Origin: SCTD01 sp963781675 | GTDB taxonomy: Bacteria > Actinomycetota > Actinomycetes > Mycobacteriales > SCTD01 | DNA: 64,000 nucleotides | Reading direction: 5' to 3' | Assembly (NCBI GenBank): GCA_963781675.1 | Contig: CAWAGF010000001.1 | Location: 868,001-932,000 of the forward strand | In this document: piece after piece, positions 44,365-53,297 of the stretch | How positions within the stretch are numbered: the first letter of the stretch is position 1 | How the letters are laid out: each line of letters starts with the position of its first letter | Program-made: the position numbers and the translations under genes | The notes under the pieces: generated by a model | What the model was told of the DNA's origin: nothing | Database searches by the model: none | What the model saw: only the letters and a program-made list of their open reading frames with translations

Positions 44365-46670
44365 GTGCGTGCACGTCCGATCGTCGCCCTGTCGGCCACC
44401 CTGGCGCTGCTCGGCGGCGGATCCGCCCTCGGGGCGGTCGGGGACACCGCCGACGGCCCGGCTGCCGGGTCGGCCGCGAGCACGCTGACGCTGCTGGACG
44501 TCGGTCTCGGCGGCAAGAGCGTCTCGCTGCTCGAGCTCGCCCTGCGCAGCGACACCCTCGCCGGCCAGCCCACGACCTCCTTCGTCGTGACGCCGCTGTC
44601 GGTCGACGGGACGGCCTACGGCCGCCAGTCCCTGAGCAGCCGGTCCGCGGCCCTGCCGGCTGTCGACACCACCGCTCTCGCCCCCGCGGCCGTCAGCGCC
44701 CTCGCGGCGGCCCGCAGCCCACTGGTCGACGTGAGCGTCGACGGCGGCTCCTCACGTGCCGGAACCACGTCCCTGGGGGCGGTCAGCGTCCTCGGCCTCC
44801 CGCTGACGCTGGACGGCAGCACCTCCATCTCCTCCGTCGTCGACGGCGCCGGCGCGTCCGGGAGCAAGACGCTGACGGTGTCGGAGCTCGCCCTGCCGAG
44901 CGTGGCGGACCTCCTCGCCGCGCTGGGCCTCGACCTGCGGGCCCTGCCGACGGGGACCTTGACCGACGTCCTCGAGCAGCTCGACCTCGGGACCCCGGCG
45001 ACCGCTGCCGCGCAGGCCGCGCTCGAGGAGGTCCTCGCGCCGCTGCTGCCGCAGATCGCCCCGGCGGAGGCGCTCGTGGCGCAGGTCGACGACCAGGTTC
45101 GGTCGGTCCTGGCGGACGTGGAGGCGGCGCGCGCGGCCCTCGTCCCGGCCACCACCGCCCTCAACGACGCCACGCGCGCGCTCGGCGGACTTCGCGGGCT
45201 TCCCGGTGGCAGCGGCCTGCGCCGTGGCAGCCTCGTCGGTCTCGACCCGCTCCCGACGCTGGCGTCCCAGCCCGTCACCTCCGTCCTGCCGGCGGCCGTG
45301 GCCCCGGTCACGGGGGTGCTCCAGCCCGTCCTCCAGCCGCTGCCGGTACCGGCGAGCGAGCCGGTCACGGCGCCGGTCACCGACCTCGTCCAGGACGTCG
45401 TGCAGCCCGTGCTGCAGAACCCGGGCAGCACCGTGGACGCCGCGCTGGACGCCGCGCTGGGCGCGGTGACCCAGCCGGTGCTGACGCCCGTCGTCGACGC
45501 GCTCCCGACGCTGCCGGCCGTCCTGCCGCTGCCCACGCTGCCGGTCGTGATCCCGGTCAGCCTGCAGCCGGTCGCGGACGCGTACACCACGGCCAAGGCC
45601 ACCTACGACCGCGCTCTGCAGACCGTCCGGGACGCCGAGGCCGCGCTGCTCACGGTCACGGCGCAGCTGGCGGACGCGAAGAGCACGGTCGAGGCCCTGC
45701 TCGCGCCGCAGAAGGCGCGGGTCGACGCGCTGGTCAGCTCGGTCGTCGGAGCCCTCGACGCCACGCCGCTGCTCAGCCTGGACCGGCTCGAGGTGACGAC
45801 GCGCTCGGCGGCGACCAGCGCGTCGGCCGGTGGTCAGTCGGCGGAGGTGGTCGGAGGCGAGGTGCAGGGCCTCCGGGTCCTCGGCGCCGACGTGCTCCTG
45901 TCCGCCCTGGGCACCAGCGAGGTGAGCGTCCTCGACCTGGCCGGCCCCGCCAAGGCGAGGGTGGACGGCGCGATCAGCGCTCTCACCACGGGCCTGTCCT
46001 CGACCCTCTCCGCGGTGCCGGGGCTGCCCGCCCTGGAGGTGCCCGCACCCAGCATCGAGCTGCTGACCCGGGCCACGTCGACGAGCGTCGCCGACGGCTT
46101 CGGCGTGGCCGGATCGGCCCTGCGCGCCGTGAGCGTCACGTGGCCGGGCATCACCGTCCCGGCTGCCGCCGCCCTGCCGGCCGCCGCGACCCTTCCTGCC
46201 GTCGCCGGGCTGCCGCACTGCCGCGCCTGCCCGCCCTGCGCACCGCATCCCTGGTGAGCAGCGCCGGCGACGTCCTCAGCCAGCCCCTGACGCTCGACGT
46301 GGCGACGCTGCAGGACCGCGCCACCTTCCGGCCGGCCCGCACGAGCCTCCAGCCGCCGGCTGCGGCCCCGGTGACCGGCGCTCCCACGGCCGGCGCTCCG
46401 ACCGCCGGCGCCCCGGTGACAGGCGCGCCCACCACCGGCGCGCCCACGACCGGCACCCCGACGACCGGCACCCCGACGACCGGCACCCCGAGGACCGGCA
46501 CCCCGAGGACCGGCAGCCCGACCACTGGCATGCCGCGGGCGGGCACTCCGCCGACCGTGGCCACCGGGCAGCAGCTGCCGCGGACGGGTACCAGCGCCGA
46601 CCCGAGCGTCCTGGCGCTGCTCCTGGTGGCGGCCGGTCTCGGGCTGCACCGGCGGTACCGCACGGCCTAG
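44365..46670 (+). CDS. LPXTG-anchored secreted protein with Thr-Gly-Pro repeat stalk (one frameshift)
   Basis: An approximately 765-residue cell-wall protein. The signal peptide (VRARPIVALSATLALLGGG) starts at GTG 44365 behind GCGAGGAG. The body is Ala/Leu/Val/Thr-rich with a helical central part (AYTTAKATYDRALQTVRDAE). The stalk is a five-residue repeat (TGTPT, TGAPT variants) at about 46370-46550. The end is a complete sortase signal: LPRTGTSADPSVLALLLVAA followed by GLHRRYRTA. The frame changes at about 46215. The body resembles proteins with adhesion/choice-of-anchor layouts but I recognise no known domain. No sortase gene is in the window. Confidence 0.83.
46372..46550 (+). repeat. 15-bp tandem repeats encoding a Thr-Gly-Pro stalk
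   Basis: About eleven units of roughly ACCGGCACCCCGACG, with variants, encode TGxPT repeats between the protein body and the LPRTG anchor. The unit length can vary by slippage. Confidence 0.8.
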
Positions 46671-46680
46671 CGTCGGGCCC

Positions 46681-47295
46681 GTGGCGGCCATCTGCGTGTA
46701 CTGCGCGTCCAGCACCAGGATCGCCCCGTCCTACGTCGCGCTCGCGACCGAGGTCGGGCACGCGATCGGGGAGCGGGGCCACACGCTGGTCTCCGGCGGC
46801 GGAGACCTGTCGATGATGGGCGCGGTGGCCAGGGCAGCCCGCGCGGCGGGGGCGCACACCACCGGGGTGATCCCGAGCGCGCTGCTCGACCTCGAGGTGG
46901 GGGACCGGGACGCCGACGAGCTGCTCGTCGTCGACGACATGCGCACCCGCAAGGGGCTGATGGACGCACGGGCCGACGCCTTCCTCACGCTCCCGGGTGG
47001 GATCGGGACGCTGGAGGAGCTCTTCGAGGTGTGGGTCGCACGCAGCCTCGGCCTGCACAGCAAGCCGGTGGTGGCTCTCGACGTGGACGGGCTGTACGCC
47101 CCGCTGCGCGCCCAGGTCGCCCTCATGGTCGAGCGGGGCTTCGTGCGGCAGCCGGCCACGCTCGCTCTCACCTGGACGTCGAGCGTCGCGGAGGCGCTGG
47201 ACGTCCTCGAGAGCGAGCTGCAGACGGCGGCGCCGATGCAGCCGCTCGCCGAGGAGGTGCTGGAGGCCGACGTCGAGGCGGCGCCCGGCCAGTGA
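46681..47295 (+). CDS. LOG/TIGR00730 family protein (shorter form)
   Basis: A 204-residue protein starting at GTG 46681. It has the full LOG pattern: ICVYCASSTRIAPSYVALAT, LVSGGGDLSMMGAVARAARA, DMRTRKGLMDARADAFLTLP and GGIGTLEELFEVWVARSLG. Predicted activity is hydrolysis of nucleoside 5'-monophosphates to base plus ribose phosphate; the cytokinin link is known for homologues only. It is 10 bp from the LPXTG gene. Confidence 0.9.
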   Translation: MAAICVYCASSTRIAPSYVALATEVGHAIGERGHTLVSGGGDLSMMGAVARAARAAGAHTTGVIPSALLDLEVGDRDADELLVVDDMRTRKGLMDARADAFLTLPGGIGTLEELFEVWVARSLGLHSKPVVALDVDGLYAPLRAQVALMVERGFVRQPATLALTWTSSVAEALDVLESELQTAAPMQPLAEEVLEADVEAAPGQ

Positions 47296-47413
47296 CGGGC
47301 CTCGCGACCGGCGGAGCGCTCGCACGACGTCCCGGGGAGTCGCCGGCGCACTCCGTCGACGGCCCTCGACGGCCGGTGCCCGCTCGGCGCCCGGGCGACG
47401 TAGCCTCGACGTC

Positions 47414-47809
47414 ATGACCGCCCGTCCGCAGCTCGCGCTGCCCCTGCTCGCCCTGGTGCTGCTGACCGCCTGCACCGTGGACAGCAGCAGCAGCAGCTCG
47501 GCGAAGCCCGGCGCGACGCCCTCGCCGAAGGTCCTGCTCTCGCAGGAGGGCCAGGGCTCCACGTCCACGGCGTCCTTCACGACCCAGGCGGCGTGGGACG
47601 TGCAGTACAGCTACGACTGCCCCGGCGGGGCGGCCCGCCCGTTCAAGATCTTCGTGCAGCGGGCCGGCGACCCCGTCAACGTGCTGGCCGACAGCCCCGA
47701 CGCCACCGGCGAGTCCGGCGAGCGCACCGCCCGCTGGCCGCACGGCGGCAGCTACTCCCTGAAGGTCGACAGCACGTGCACGTGGACCGTCGAGGTCCTC
47801 GAGGGCTGA
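47414..47809 (+). CDS. Small secreted lipoprotein
   Basis: A 131-residue protein with a lipoprotein signal peptide: MTARPQLALPLLALVLLTAC, where the Cys is the lipidation site. A serine-rich spacer (TVDSSSSSSAKPG) leads to a small beta-rich domain (WDVQYSYDCPGGAARPFKIF, then YSLKVDSTCTWTVEVLEG) with two cysteines likely forming a disulfide. It probably sits on the outer face of the membrane. No known family is recognised. It is convergent with the radical SAM gene, with one base or less between stops. Confidence 0.8.
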   Translation: MTARPQLALPLLALVLLTACTVDSSSSSSAKPGATPSPKVLLSQEGQGSTSTASFTTQAAWDVQYSYDCPGGAARPFKIFVQRAGDPVNVLADSPDATGESGERTARWPHGGSYSLKVDSTCTWTVEVLEG

Positions 47810-48982
47810 TCAGGTCCAGTACAGGACGCGGCAGCCGGGCAGCCGTTCGGCGATCGCGTCCTCGAACCACCCCCGCAGCTCACCCATCACGTCCTTCGGG
47901 TAGACGTGCTTGACCGCGCCGTACTTGCCGCGCTTGGTCGTCCGCCGGGTCTCGTCCATGTCGAGCTGCGTGCGCGGGTACCAGCCCAGCAGCACCTCCT
48001 TGCTGCCCGGCGTGAAGCGGTGGGTGATCAGCTCGGCGGTGAGGTCCAGGGCGGGCACGTCGGCGACGGCAGCGGCCACGAGGTCGAGCAGGTGGCCGTA
48101 CTCCTGCCGCCAGTCCGGCACCGGCATGATCGGGGCGATCGTCAGCCCGACCGGGTAGCCGGCCAGCGCCAGCACCCCCAGCGCGGCGACCCGCTCCTCG
48201 AGCCGGGCCGTACCGCCTTCCATCCGCGTCGTGATCGGCAGGGCGTTGACCGAGAAGCGGACCCTGGTGCGGCCGCGGTGTGGGACTGAGGTGAAGGTGG
48301 AGACGTCGGCGTACTTCGTCGTCCAGCGCAGCTGGACCGGCGCGTCCCAGCCGCCGAAGAACTCCGTCGCCCGGCGCCACGAGCCGGTGAGGTGCTCGAG
48401 CGCCAGCGGGTCGGTGTAGCAGGACGCCTCGAAGGTCGTCCCCTCCTCCGGGCGGCGCTTGGCGGTGCCGACGTACGGCTCGAGGCCGGCCAGGACCTCG
48501 TCGAGGTCGGCGTACACCCGCGTCACGGGCGGGCCGGACAGCGAGCCGGCGAGGTAGCAGTACTGGCAGTGCGCCGGGCAGCCCTCGGCGAGGTCGAAGC
48601 GCCAGTCGGCGCTCGGCGCGATCGGCTGCAGCTTCCGCCGCGACGGCGGGCTCACGACGATCGCCATCGTGGACTTCGCGCGGACGTACGTCTGCCGCTC
48701 GTCCTCGCCGCGCACCCCCGTCAGCCGGTTGGCCGGCAGCCGCTCGACCTCGAGGCCGAGCGCCTCCACCCGCTCGACGATCCGCAGCCCGTGCGGGTGG
48801 TCGAGGGCCGCAGGCGTGATGACCACCCGCTTCGGGGTCCACCGGCGTGCGGGTCGTGCGGGCGGGGCGAGCGCCGACAGGTCGCGGGTCGGCACCTGCT
48901 CGCCGCTCGCGTCGTGGCTCGCGGAGAGCTCAGGGGCCAGCGGCACGTCGAGGTCCACGGCCGTGTCCGGGTCAGGGGTCAC
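47810..48982 (-). CDS. SPL-family radical SAM protein (spore photoproduct lyase-like)
   Basis: A 390-residue protein if started at GTG 48982 (GCAGGA seven bases upstream); starts at 48988 and 49015 are possible. The radical SAM cluster is CPAHCQYCYLAGSLSGPPV, with the CX3CX2C spacing seen in spore photoproduct lyase. FEASCYTDPLALEHLTGSWR, VRFSVNALPITTRMEGGTAR and KYGAVKHVYPKDVMGELRGW also fit. In spore formers this enzyme repairs the thymine spore photoproduct; in non-sporulating actinobacteria the role of the homologue is not established. The frame is intact. Confidence 0.85.
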   Translation of the reverse strand: MTPDPDTAVDLDVPLAPELSASHDASGEQVPTRDLSALAPPARPARRWTPKRVVITPAALDHPHGLRIVERVEALGLEVERLPANRLTGVRGEDERQTYVRAKSTMAIVVSPPSRRKLQPIAPSADWRFDLAEGCPAHCQYCYLAGSLSGPPVTRVYADLDEVLAGLEPYVGTAKRRPEEGTTFEASCYTDPLALEHLTGSWRRATEFFGGWDAPVQLRWTTKYADVSTFTSVPHRGRTRVRFSVNALPITTRMEGGTARLEERVAALGVLALAGYPVGLTIAPIMPVPDWRQEYGHLLDLVAAAVADVPALDLTAELITHRFTPGSKEVLLGWYPRTQLDMDETRRTTKRGKYGAVKHVYPKDVMGELRGWFEDAIAERLPGCRVLYWT

Positions 48983-49022
48983 GTGCACGTCCTGCCCGCG
49001 GGGGCGTGGGAGCATCCCGGCC

Positions 49023-49784
49023 GTGGTCACCATCCTCGCCCTGCTGGCGGTCCTCGGCGTCCTCGTCGCAGCCGCCTTCCTCAGCACCCGCGAGGAGCCC
49101 CTGCTCGCGGACGCCCCCCGCGACGCCGCCGACCTGCCCCTGCCGGACGGCCCGCTCGCGCCCGAGGACGTGCGCCGGCTGCGCTTCTCGCTCGCCCCGC
49201 GCGGCTACCGGATGTCCGAGGTCGACGTCGCGCTCGAGCGCCTGCAGGCCGAGCTCGCCGACCGGGACCGCCGCATCGGCCTGCTCGAGGCAGCGGCGGA
49301 GGGGAGCAGCCCGGCGACGGAGGTACGGGAGGCGACGGTGGCGGACCTGCCGGTGACGCCGGCGCCCGCGCCGGTCGCTGCCGAGGCGCCGGTGCCCCAG
49401 CAGGCCCCCGAGGCCGCGGTCCCGCAGCCGCTCGTCGAGCAGCCGGCCGTCCAGGCGCCGACCGTCGAGCAGCCCGCGGTCCCGCAGCCGCTCGTCGAGC
49501 AGCCCGCGGTCCCGCAGCCGCTCGTCGAGCAGCCCGCTCTCCAGGAGCCCCTGACCCAGCAGCCGGCCGAGCAGGTCCGGCCCGGCGCCACCGCCCTCCC
49601 TCCGCTCCCGCCCGTCGCTGCCGCCCCGCCCGTCGACGCCGCCCCGCCCGTCGACGCCGCCCCGCCCGTCGATTCACCGCCTGCCGACGTCCCGCCTGCC
49701 GACGTCCCCGGCGAGCCCGCCCCGCTCCCGCCGGCCGACCTCGGCACCGGCCTGCTCACCCCGGAGCCGGACCGCCAGCAGTAG
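49023..49784 (+). CDS. Membrane-anchored DivIVA-domain protein with Pro/Gln/Val repeat tail
   Basis: A 253-residue protein from GTG 49023. It has one N-terminal membrane helix (VVTILALLAVLGVLVAAAFL), then a short DivIVA-type motif (FSLAPRGYRMSEVDVALERL, QAELADRDRRIGLLEAAAE) that probably forms a coiled coil. A repeat tail of VPQPLVEQPA and APPVDA units follows. DivIVA-motif proteins localise to curved membranes or septa. The tail would be cytoplasmic if the helix is a simple anchor. No close family is recognised. Confidence 0.72.
   Translation: MVTILALLAVLGVLVAAAFLSTREEPLLADAPRDAADLPLPDGPLAPEDVRRLRFSLAPRGYRMSEVDVALERLQAELADRDRRIGLLEAAAEGSSPATEVREATVADLPVTPAPAPVAAEAPVPQQAPEAAVPQPLVEQPAVQAPTVEQPAVPQPLVEQPAVPQPLVEQPALQEPLTQQPAEQVRPGATALPPLPPVAAAPPVDAAPPVDAAPPVDSPPADVPPADVPGEPAPLPPADLGTGLLTPEPDRQQ
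49415..49541 (+). repeat. 30-bp tandem repeats within the DivIVA-like gene
   Basis: Units of GTCCCGCAGCCGCTCGTCGA, continued by GCAGCCCGCG, recur in near-perfect tandem and encode VPQPLVEQPA. An 18-bp repeat (APPVDA) follows at about 49620-49670. Confidence 0.8.
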
Positions 49785-49816
49785 CGGGCCAGGACGACCG
49801 GCGGCACGATCACCCC

Positions 49817-50269
49817 GTGACCGCCACCCTCGTCCTCACCGTCGACGTCGACGCCCCCGTCGAGCGCACCTGGGCCGGTGCCACCGACTGGGCCGGCCAG
49901 GGCGAGTGGATGCTCGGCACCCGCGTGCAGCCGACCAGGAACGACGGCCAGGGCGTCGGCGGCAGCATCGAGGCCTTCACCGGCGTCGGCCCGCTCGGCT
50001 TCCTGGACACGATGGACATCACGCTCTGGGAGCCGCCGCACCGCTGCCACGTGCTGCACACCGGCCGGATCGTGAAGGGCACCGGCGCCTTCGAGGTCGA
50101 GCCCCGCGAGCAGGGCACGAGCCGGTTCGTCTGGCGCGAGGACCTCGAGCTGCCCCTCGGACTGCTCGGCCGGCTGGGCTGGCCGTTGGTGAAGCCGTTC
50201 TTCGCGTACGGCGTGAAGCTCTCGCTGAAGCGCTTCGCCCGCTGGGTGGAGGCGGGGCGTCCTGCATGA
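49817..50269 (+). CDS. SRPBCC (START/Bet v1-like) family protein
   Basis: A 150-residue protein starting at GTG 49817 with VTATLVLTVDVDAPVERTWA, the usual first strand and helix of SRPBCC polyketide-cyclase-like proteins. GVGGSIEAFTGVGPLGFLDT and FEVEPREQGTSRFVWREDLE follow, and a final helix (FFAYGVKLSLKRFARWVEA). These bind hydrophobic ligands in a cavity; the ligand is unknown. A long hairpin follows the stop. Confidence 0.85.
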   Translation: MTATLVLTVDVDAPVERTWAGATDWAGQGEWMLGTRVQPTRNDGQGVGGSIEAFTGVGPLGFLDTMDITLWEPPHRCHVLHTGRIVKGTGAFEVEPREQGTSRFVWREDLELPLGLLGRLGWPLVKPFFAYGVKLSLKRFARWVEAGRPA

Positions 50270-50273
50270 TCGT

Positions 50274-50330
50274 CAGAAGGTTCGACGGCCTCAGCGACGC
50301 AGGAGCCCGCTGACGCCGTCGATCCTTCTG
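50274..50330. terminator. Long nested hairpin between convergent genes
   Basis: CAGAAGGTTCGACGGC (50274-50289) pairs with GCCGTCGATCCTTCTG (50315-50330) with one mismatch. Inside it TCAGCG (50291-50296) pairs with CGCTGA around an 11-base loop. It lies between the SRPBCC and enoyl-CoA hydratase stops, so bidirectional termination is the simplest role. Confidence 0.75.
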
Positions 50331-50351
50331 CGGATCACCAGGCGGCGGGCC

Positions 50352-51140
50352 TCAGCGGCCTGAGAAGACCGGCGGCTGCTTGGCCAGGAAGGAGCGGACC
50401 GCTGCCCGGTGGTCCTCGGTGTCGCCGGCCCGCGTCTGCAGCTCGTCCTCCTTGGCGAGGGCGTCCACCAGCGAGGACGTCGCGGCGTACCGCACCGACT
50501 CCTTGATGCACGCGTAGGCCGCGGTGGGGCCGGCGGCCAGCCGCACTGCCAGCTCCTGGGCGGCGGGCAGCACCTGCTCGGGCGCCACGACGGCGTTGAG
50601 CAGCCCCATCTCCAGCGCCTGCTCGGTCGTGAACGGCTCGGCCAGCAGCAGCAGGGCCTGCGCGCGTCCCGCGCCGACGAGGCGGGGGAGCGACCAGGAC
50701 AGCCCGGAGTCGGCGGTCAGCCCGATGCCGGCGAAGGCGGTCGTGTAGCGCGCGCCGGCTGCGCCGATGCGGAAGTCCAGCGCGCAGGCGATCCCGAGCC
50801 CTGCGCCCGCCGCGGTGCCGTTGACCGCCGCGATCGTGGGGATCGCCAGCCCCGCCAGCATCGTGACCAGCGGGTTGTAGTGGTCGCGCACGGTCGACAG
50901 CGGCGCGTCCGACCCGGCCTCGAGCAGGTCCGCGTGCTCGCGCAGGTCCTGGCCGACGCAGAAGGCGCGCCCGGAGCCGGTCAGCACCAGCGCCCGGACG
51001 GCCGCGTCGTCCCGCACCGAGCGGACGGCGTCGAGCAGCGCCAGCTTGGCCTCGACGGTGAGGGCGTTCATGCCCTCGGGACGGTTCAGGGTGATCGTGG
51101 CGACGGCGCCGGCGCGCTCGAGCAGGACGAGGTCGGACAC
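50352..51140 (-). CDS. Enoyl-CoA hydratase/isomerase family protein
   Basis: A 262-residue crotonase-fold protein starting at GTG 51140 with VSDLVLLERAGAVATITLNR. The oxyanion-hole regions are VLTGSGRAFCVGQDLREHAD and AAVNGTAAGAGLGIACALDF. The acidic residue usual at the second catalytic position is replaced in FAGIGLTADSGLSWSLPRLV, where the DSG(L/A)S pattern is that of PaaG/PaaB-type isomerases. A role in phenylacetate or other aromatic acyl-CoA degradation is possible but no paa genes are nearby. Confidence 0.87.
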   Translation of the reverse strand: MSDLVLLERAGAVATITLNRPEGMNALTVEAKLALLDAVRSVRDDAAVRALVLTGSGRAFCVGQDLREHADLLEAGSDAPLSTVRDHYNPLVTMLAGLAIPTIAAVNGTAAGAGLGIACALDFRIGAAGARYTTAFAGIGLTADSGLSWSLPRLVGAGRAQALLLLAEPFTTEQALEMGLLNAVVAPEQVLPAAQELAVRLAAGPTAAYACIKESVRYAATSSLVDALAKEDELQTRAGDTEDHRAAVRSFLAKQPPVFSGR

Positions 51141-51280
51141 GGGAGCAGGCCTTCCGTCGGGGGTCGGCAGCAGGATGGCAGACGCCCCCGCTCCCCGCCC
51201 GAGCCGGGCGTACGGGACACTGTTGGTCACGCACCCCCGGACCCGGGGGCGCGGCACGGCACGACGTTGGAGGTTGGCAG

Positions 51281-51448
51281 ATGGCGGCCATGAAGCCGCG
51301 GACCGGCGACGGTCCGATGGAGGTCACCAAGGAAGGTCGCGGCATCGTCATGCGCGTCCCGCTCGAGGGTGGTGGCCGGCTCGTCGTCGAGCTGAACGCC
51401 GACGAGGTCGCGGAGCTCCGCGACGCGCTCGCTGCCGTCCTCGCCTAG
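51281..51448 (+). CDS. DUF3117 domain protein
   Basis: A 55-residue protein starting at ATG 51281, with GGAGG at 51269-51273. The sequence MAAMKPRTGDGPMEVTKEGR, then GIVMRVPLEGGGRLVVELN, is the highly conserved DUF3117 signature found throughout actinobacteria. It is likely a small cytoplasmic beta-rich protein of unknown function. It ends one base before the leucyl aminopeptidase GTG, suggesting a shared transcript. Confidence 0.93.
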   Translation: MAAMKPRTGDGPMEVTKEGRGIVMRVPLEGGGRLVVELNADEVAELRDALAAVLA

Positions 51449-51449
51449 C

Positions 51450-52940
51450 GTGCCGCCCGCGCGCCGCACGGCCCGCTTCCCCGCGGTCCCGCTGCCGACC
51501 GTCGCGCTGGCGGCCGAGCTGCCGGAGGCCGAGACCACGGCCCTGCCCACCGTCAGCGACGACGGCAGCGCCCGGCTGCCGGGGGCGCCGGTCGACGACC
51601 TGTCGGACGTGCTCAGCCGCGAGAAGGCGAAGGGCACGGCCGGCGAGCTGGTGGCCCTGCCGGCGACCGACAGCGGCCGGGTGCTGCTGCTCGGCACCGG
51701 TGACGCCACGCCGGCCGACCTGCGCAAGGCCGGTGCGGCGCTGGCCCGCCGGGCCAAGGACAGCGCGAGCCTGGCCGTCGACCTGCGCGCGGCGGTCCCG
51801 GACGGCGCCGGCCTGCGCGCGCTGGTCGAGGGGCTGCTGCTCGGCTCGTACTCCTTCAGCCGCAAGAAGGAGCCTCAGTCGCGGGCGCTCCGCACGATCA
51901 CCCTGGTCGGCCCGACGGACCAGGTGGCGCTCGAGGCCGCGGTGAGCACGAGCGCGGCCACCGCGGCCGCGCGCGACCTGGTGAACACGCCGTCGCTGGA
52001 GAAGACGCCGGAGTGGCTCGCCGGCGCCGCGAAGGACCTGCTCGGCGGCCTCGACGTGAAGGTGCTCGACGAGAAGGCGCTCACGAGCCGCGGCTTCGGC
52101 GGGATCATCGGCGTCGGGCAGGGGTCGACCCGGCCGCCGCGGCTGATCGAGGCGCACTACGACGGGACCACGGCGAGGGACAGCAAGGCCCACGTCGTGC
52201 TCGTCGGCAAGGGCATCACGTTCGACACCGGCGGCCTGTCGCTCAAGCCGAACGCCGGCATGCTCGACATGAAGGCCGACATGGGCGGCGCCGCCGCCGT
52301 GCTGGCCACGGTCCGCGCCGTGGCCGACCTGCGCCTGCCGATCAGGGTCACCGCCCTGGCCGCCGCCGCGGAGAACATGCCGTCCGGCACCGCCCAGCGT
52401 CCCGGCGACGTCCTCACGCAGTACGGCGGCCAGACCGTCGAGGTGCTCAACACCGACGCCGAGGGCCGGCTCGTGCTGGCCGACGCGATCGCCTACGCCG
52501 ACCGGGACCTCAAGGCCGACGTCATCGTCGACGTCGCCACGCTGACCGGCGGCATGCTGGTCGCGCTCGGCAAGAAGGTCGCCGGCCTGTTCGCCAACGA
52601 CGAGGCACTCGCCGCGCAGCTCGAGGCGGCGGCCGAGGCGTCCGGCGAGCCGCTGTGGCGGCTGCCGCTGGTCGAGGACTACCGCGTGGCGCTCGACTCG
52701 CCGATCGCCGACCTGCGCAACATCGGCGAGCCGAGGCTCAAGCTCAACGGCGGCTCCATCACGGCGGCGCTGTTCCTGCGGGAGTTCACCGGCGGGCGGC
52801 CGTGGGCCCACCTCGACATCGCCGGGCCGGCGATGGCCGGGGGCGACGACGACGAGAAGACCAAGGGCGGCACCGGCTACGGCGTGCGCCTGCTGACCGC
52901 CTGGCTGACCGAGCTCTCTCGTACGAAGGGACGCCGCTGA
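51450..52940 (+). CDS. pepA: Leucyl aminopeptidase (M17 family)
   Basis: A 496-residue cytosolic metallopeptidase starting at GTG 51450. The C-terminal catalytic domain shows VGKGITFDTGGLSLKPNAGM, DMKADMGGAAAVLA, and NTDAEGRLVLADAIAYAD, the M17 signature with the metal-binding Asp and Glu residues. The variable N-terminal domain ends at about residue 170. It cleaves N-terminal amino acids from peptides and may take part in glutathione or protein turnover. The frame is intact, and the next gene starts inside its stop (ATGA). Confidence 0.94.
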   Translation: MPPARRTARFPAVPLPTVALAAELPEAETTALPTVSDDGSARLPGAPVDDLSDVLSREKAKGTAGELVALPATDSGRVLLLGTGDATPADLRKAGAALARRAKDSASLAVDLRAAVPDGAGLRALVEGLLLGSYSFSRKKEPQSRALRTITLVGPTDQVALEAAVSTSAATAAARDLVNTPSLEKTPEWLAGAAKDLLGGLDVKVLDEKALTSRGFGGIIGVGQGSTRPPRLIEAHYDGTTARDSKAHVVLVGKGITFDTGGLSLKPNAGMLDMKADMGGAAAVLATVRAVADLRLPIRVTALAAAAENMPSGTAQRPGDVLTQYGGQTVEVLNTDAEGRLVLADAIAYADRDLKADVIVDVATLTGGMLVALGKKVAGLFANDEALAAQLEAAAEASGEPLWRLPLVEDYRVALDSPIADLRNIGEPRLKLNGGSITAALFLREFTGGRPWAHLDIAGPAMAGGDDDEKTKGGTGYGVRLLTAWLTELSRTKGRR

Positions 52941-53263
52941 TGTACGGCCTCACCGTCCGCTGGTCCCTGATGGGGACGCCTGCGGGCACCGACCAGCTGC
53001 TGCGCGACTACGTGCGGGACACCTCGGGACCGCGCTTCACCGGCATGGCCGGGCTGGTGCAGAAGACCTGGCAGATGGCGCCCGGCGGCTTCTTCAGCGG
53101 CGTCTACGTGTGGAAGACCGCCGAGGCGCGGGCGGCCTTCCTCGAGGAGTTCCGCGCGAACCCCTCGCCGGTCAGCCAGCTCGTGGGCCAGGACCCGGAC
53201 ATCGTGCAGGAGTGGGAGCTGGTCGGCGTCGCGGTCGGCGGCGACGGGCCGCTCAGCACGTAG
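52940..53263 (+). CDS. YdhR/monooxygenase-like ferredoxin-fold protein
   Basis: A 107-residue protein starting at ATG 52940, overlapping the pepA stop. MYGLTVRWSLMGTPAGTDQL, GLVQKTWQMAPGGFFSGVYV and WKTAEARAAFLEEFRANPSP resemble the small alpha+beta-barrel YdhR/monooxygenase-like dimer family. Catalysis is not shown for most members. It is co-transcribed with pepA but shares no obvious pathway. Confidence 0.75.
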   Translation: MYGLTVRWSLMGTPAGTDQLLRDYVRDTSGPRFTGMAGLVQKTWQMAPGGFFSGVYVWKTAEARAAFLEEFRANPSPVSQLVGQDPDIVQEWELVGVAVGGDGPLST

Positions 53264-53297
53264 TCCCAGAGGCTCTGCACGCCGGTAGGGTGACCAC

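Noticed and set aside
50352..51140. Naming the crotonase paaG
   Set aside because: The motif is suggestive, but no phenylacetate genes are nearby and the crotonase family is too diverse to name from this alone.
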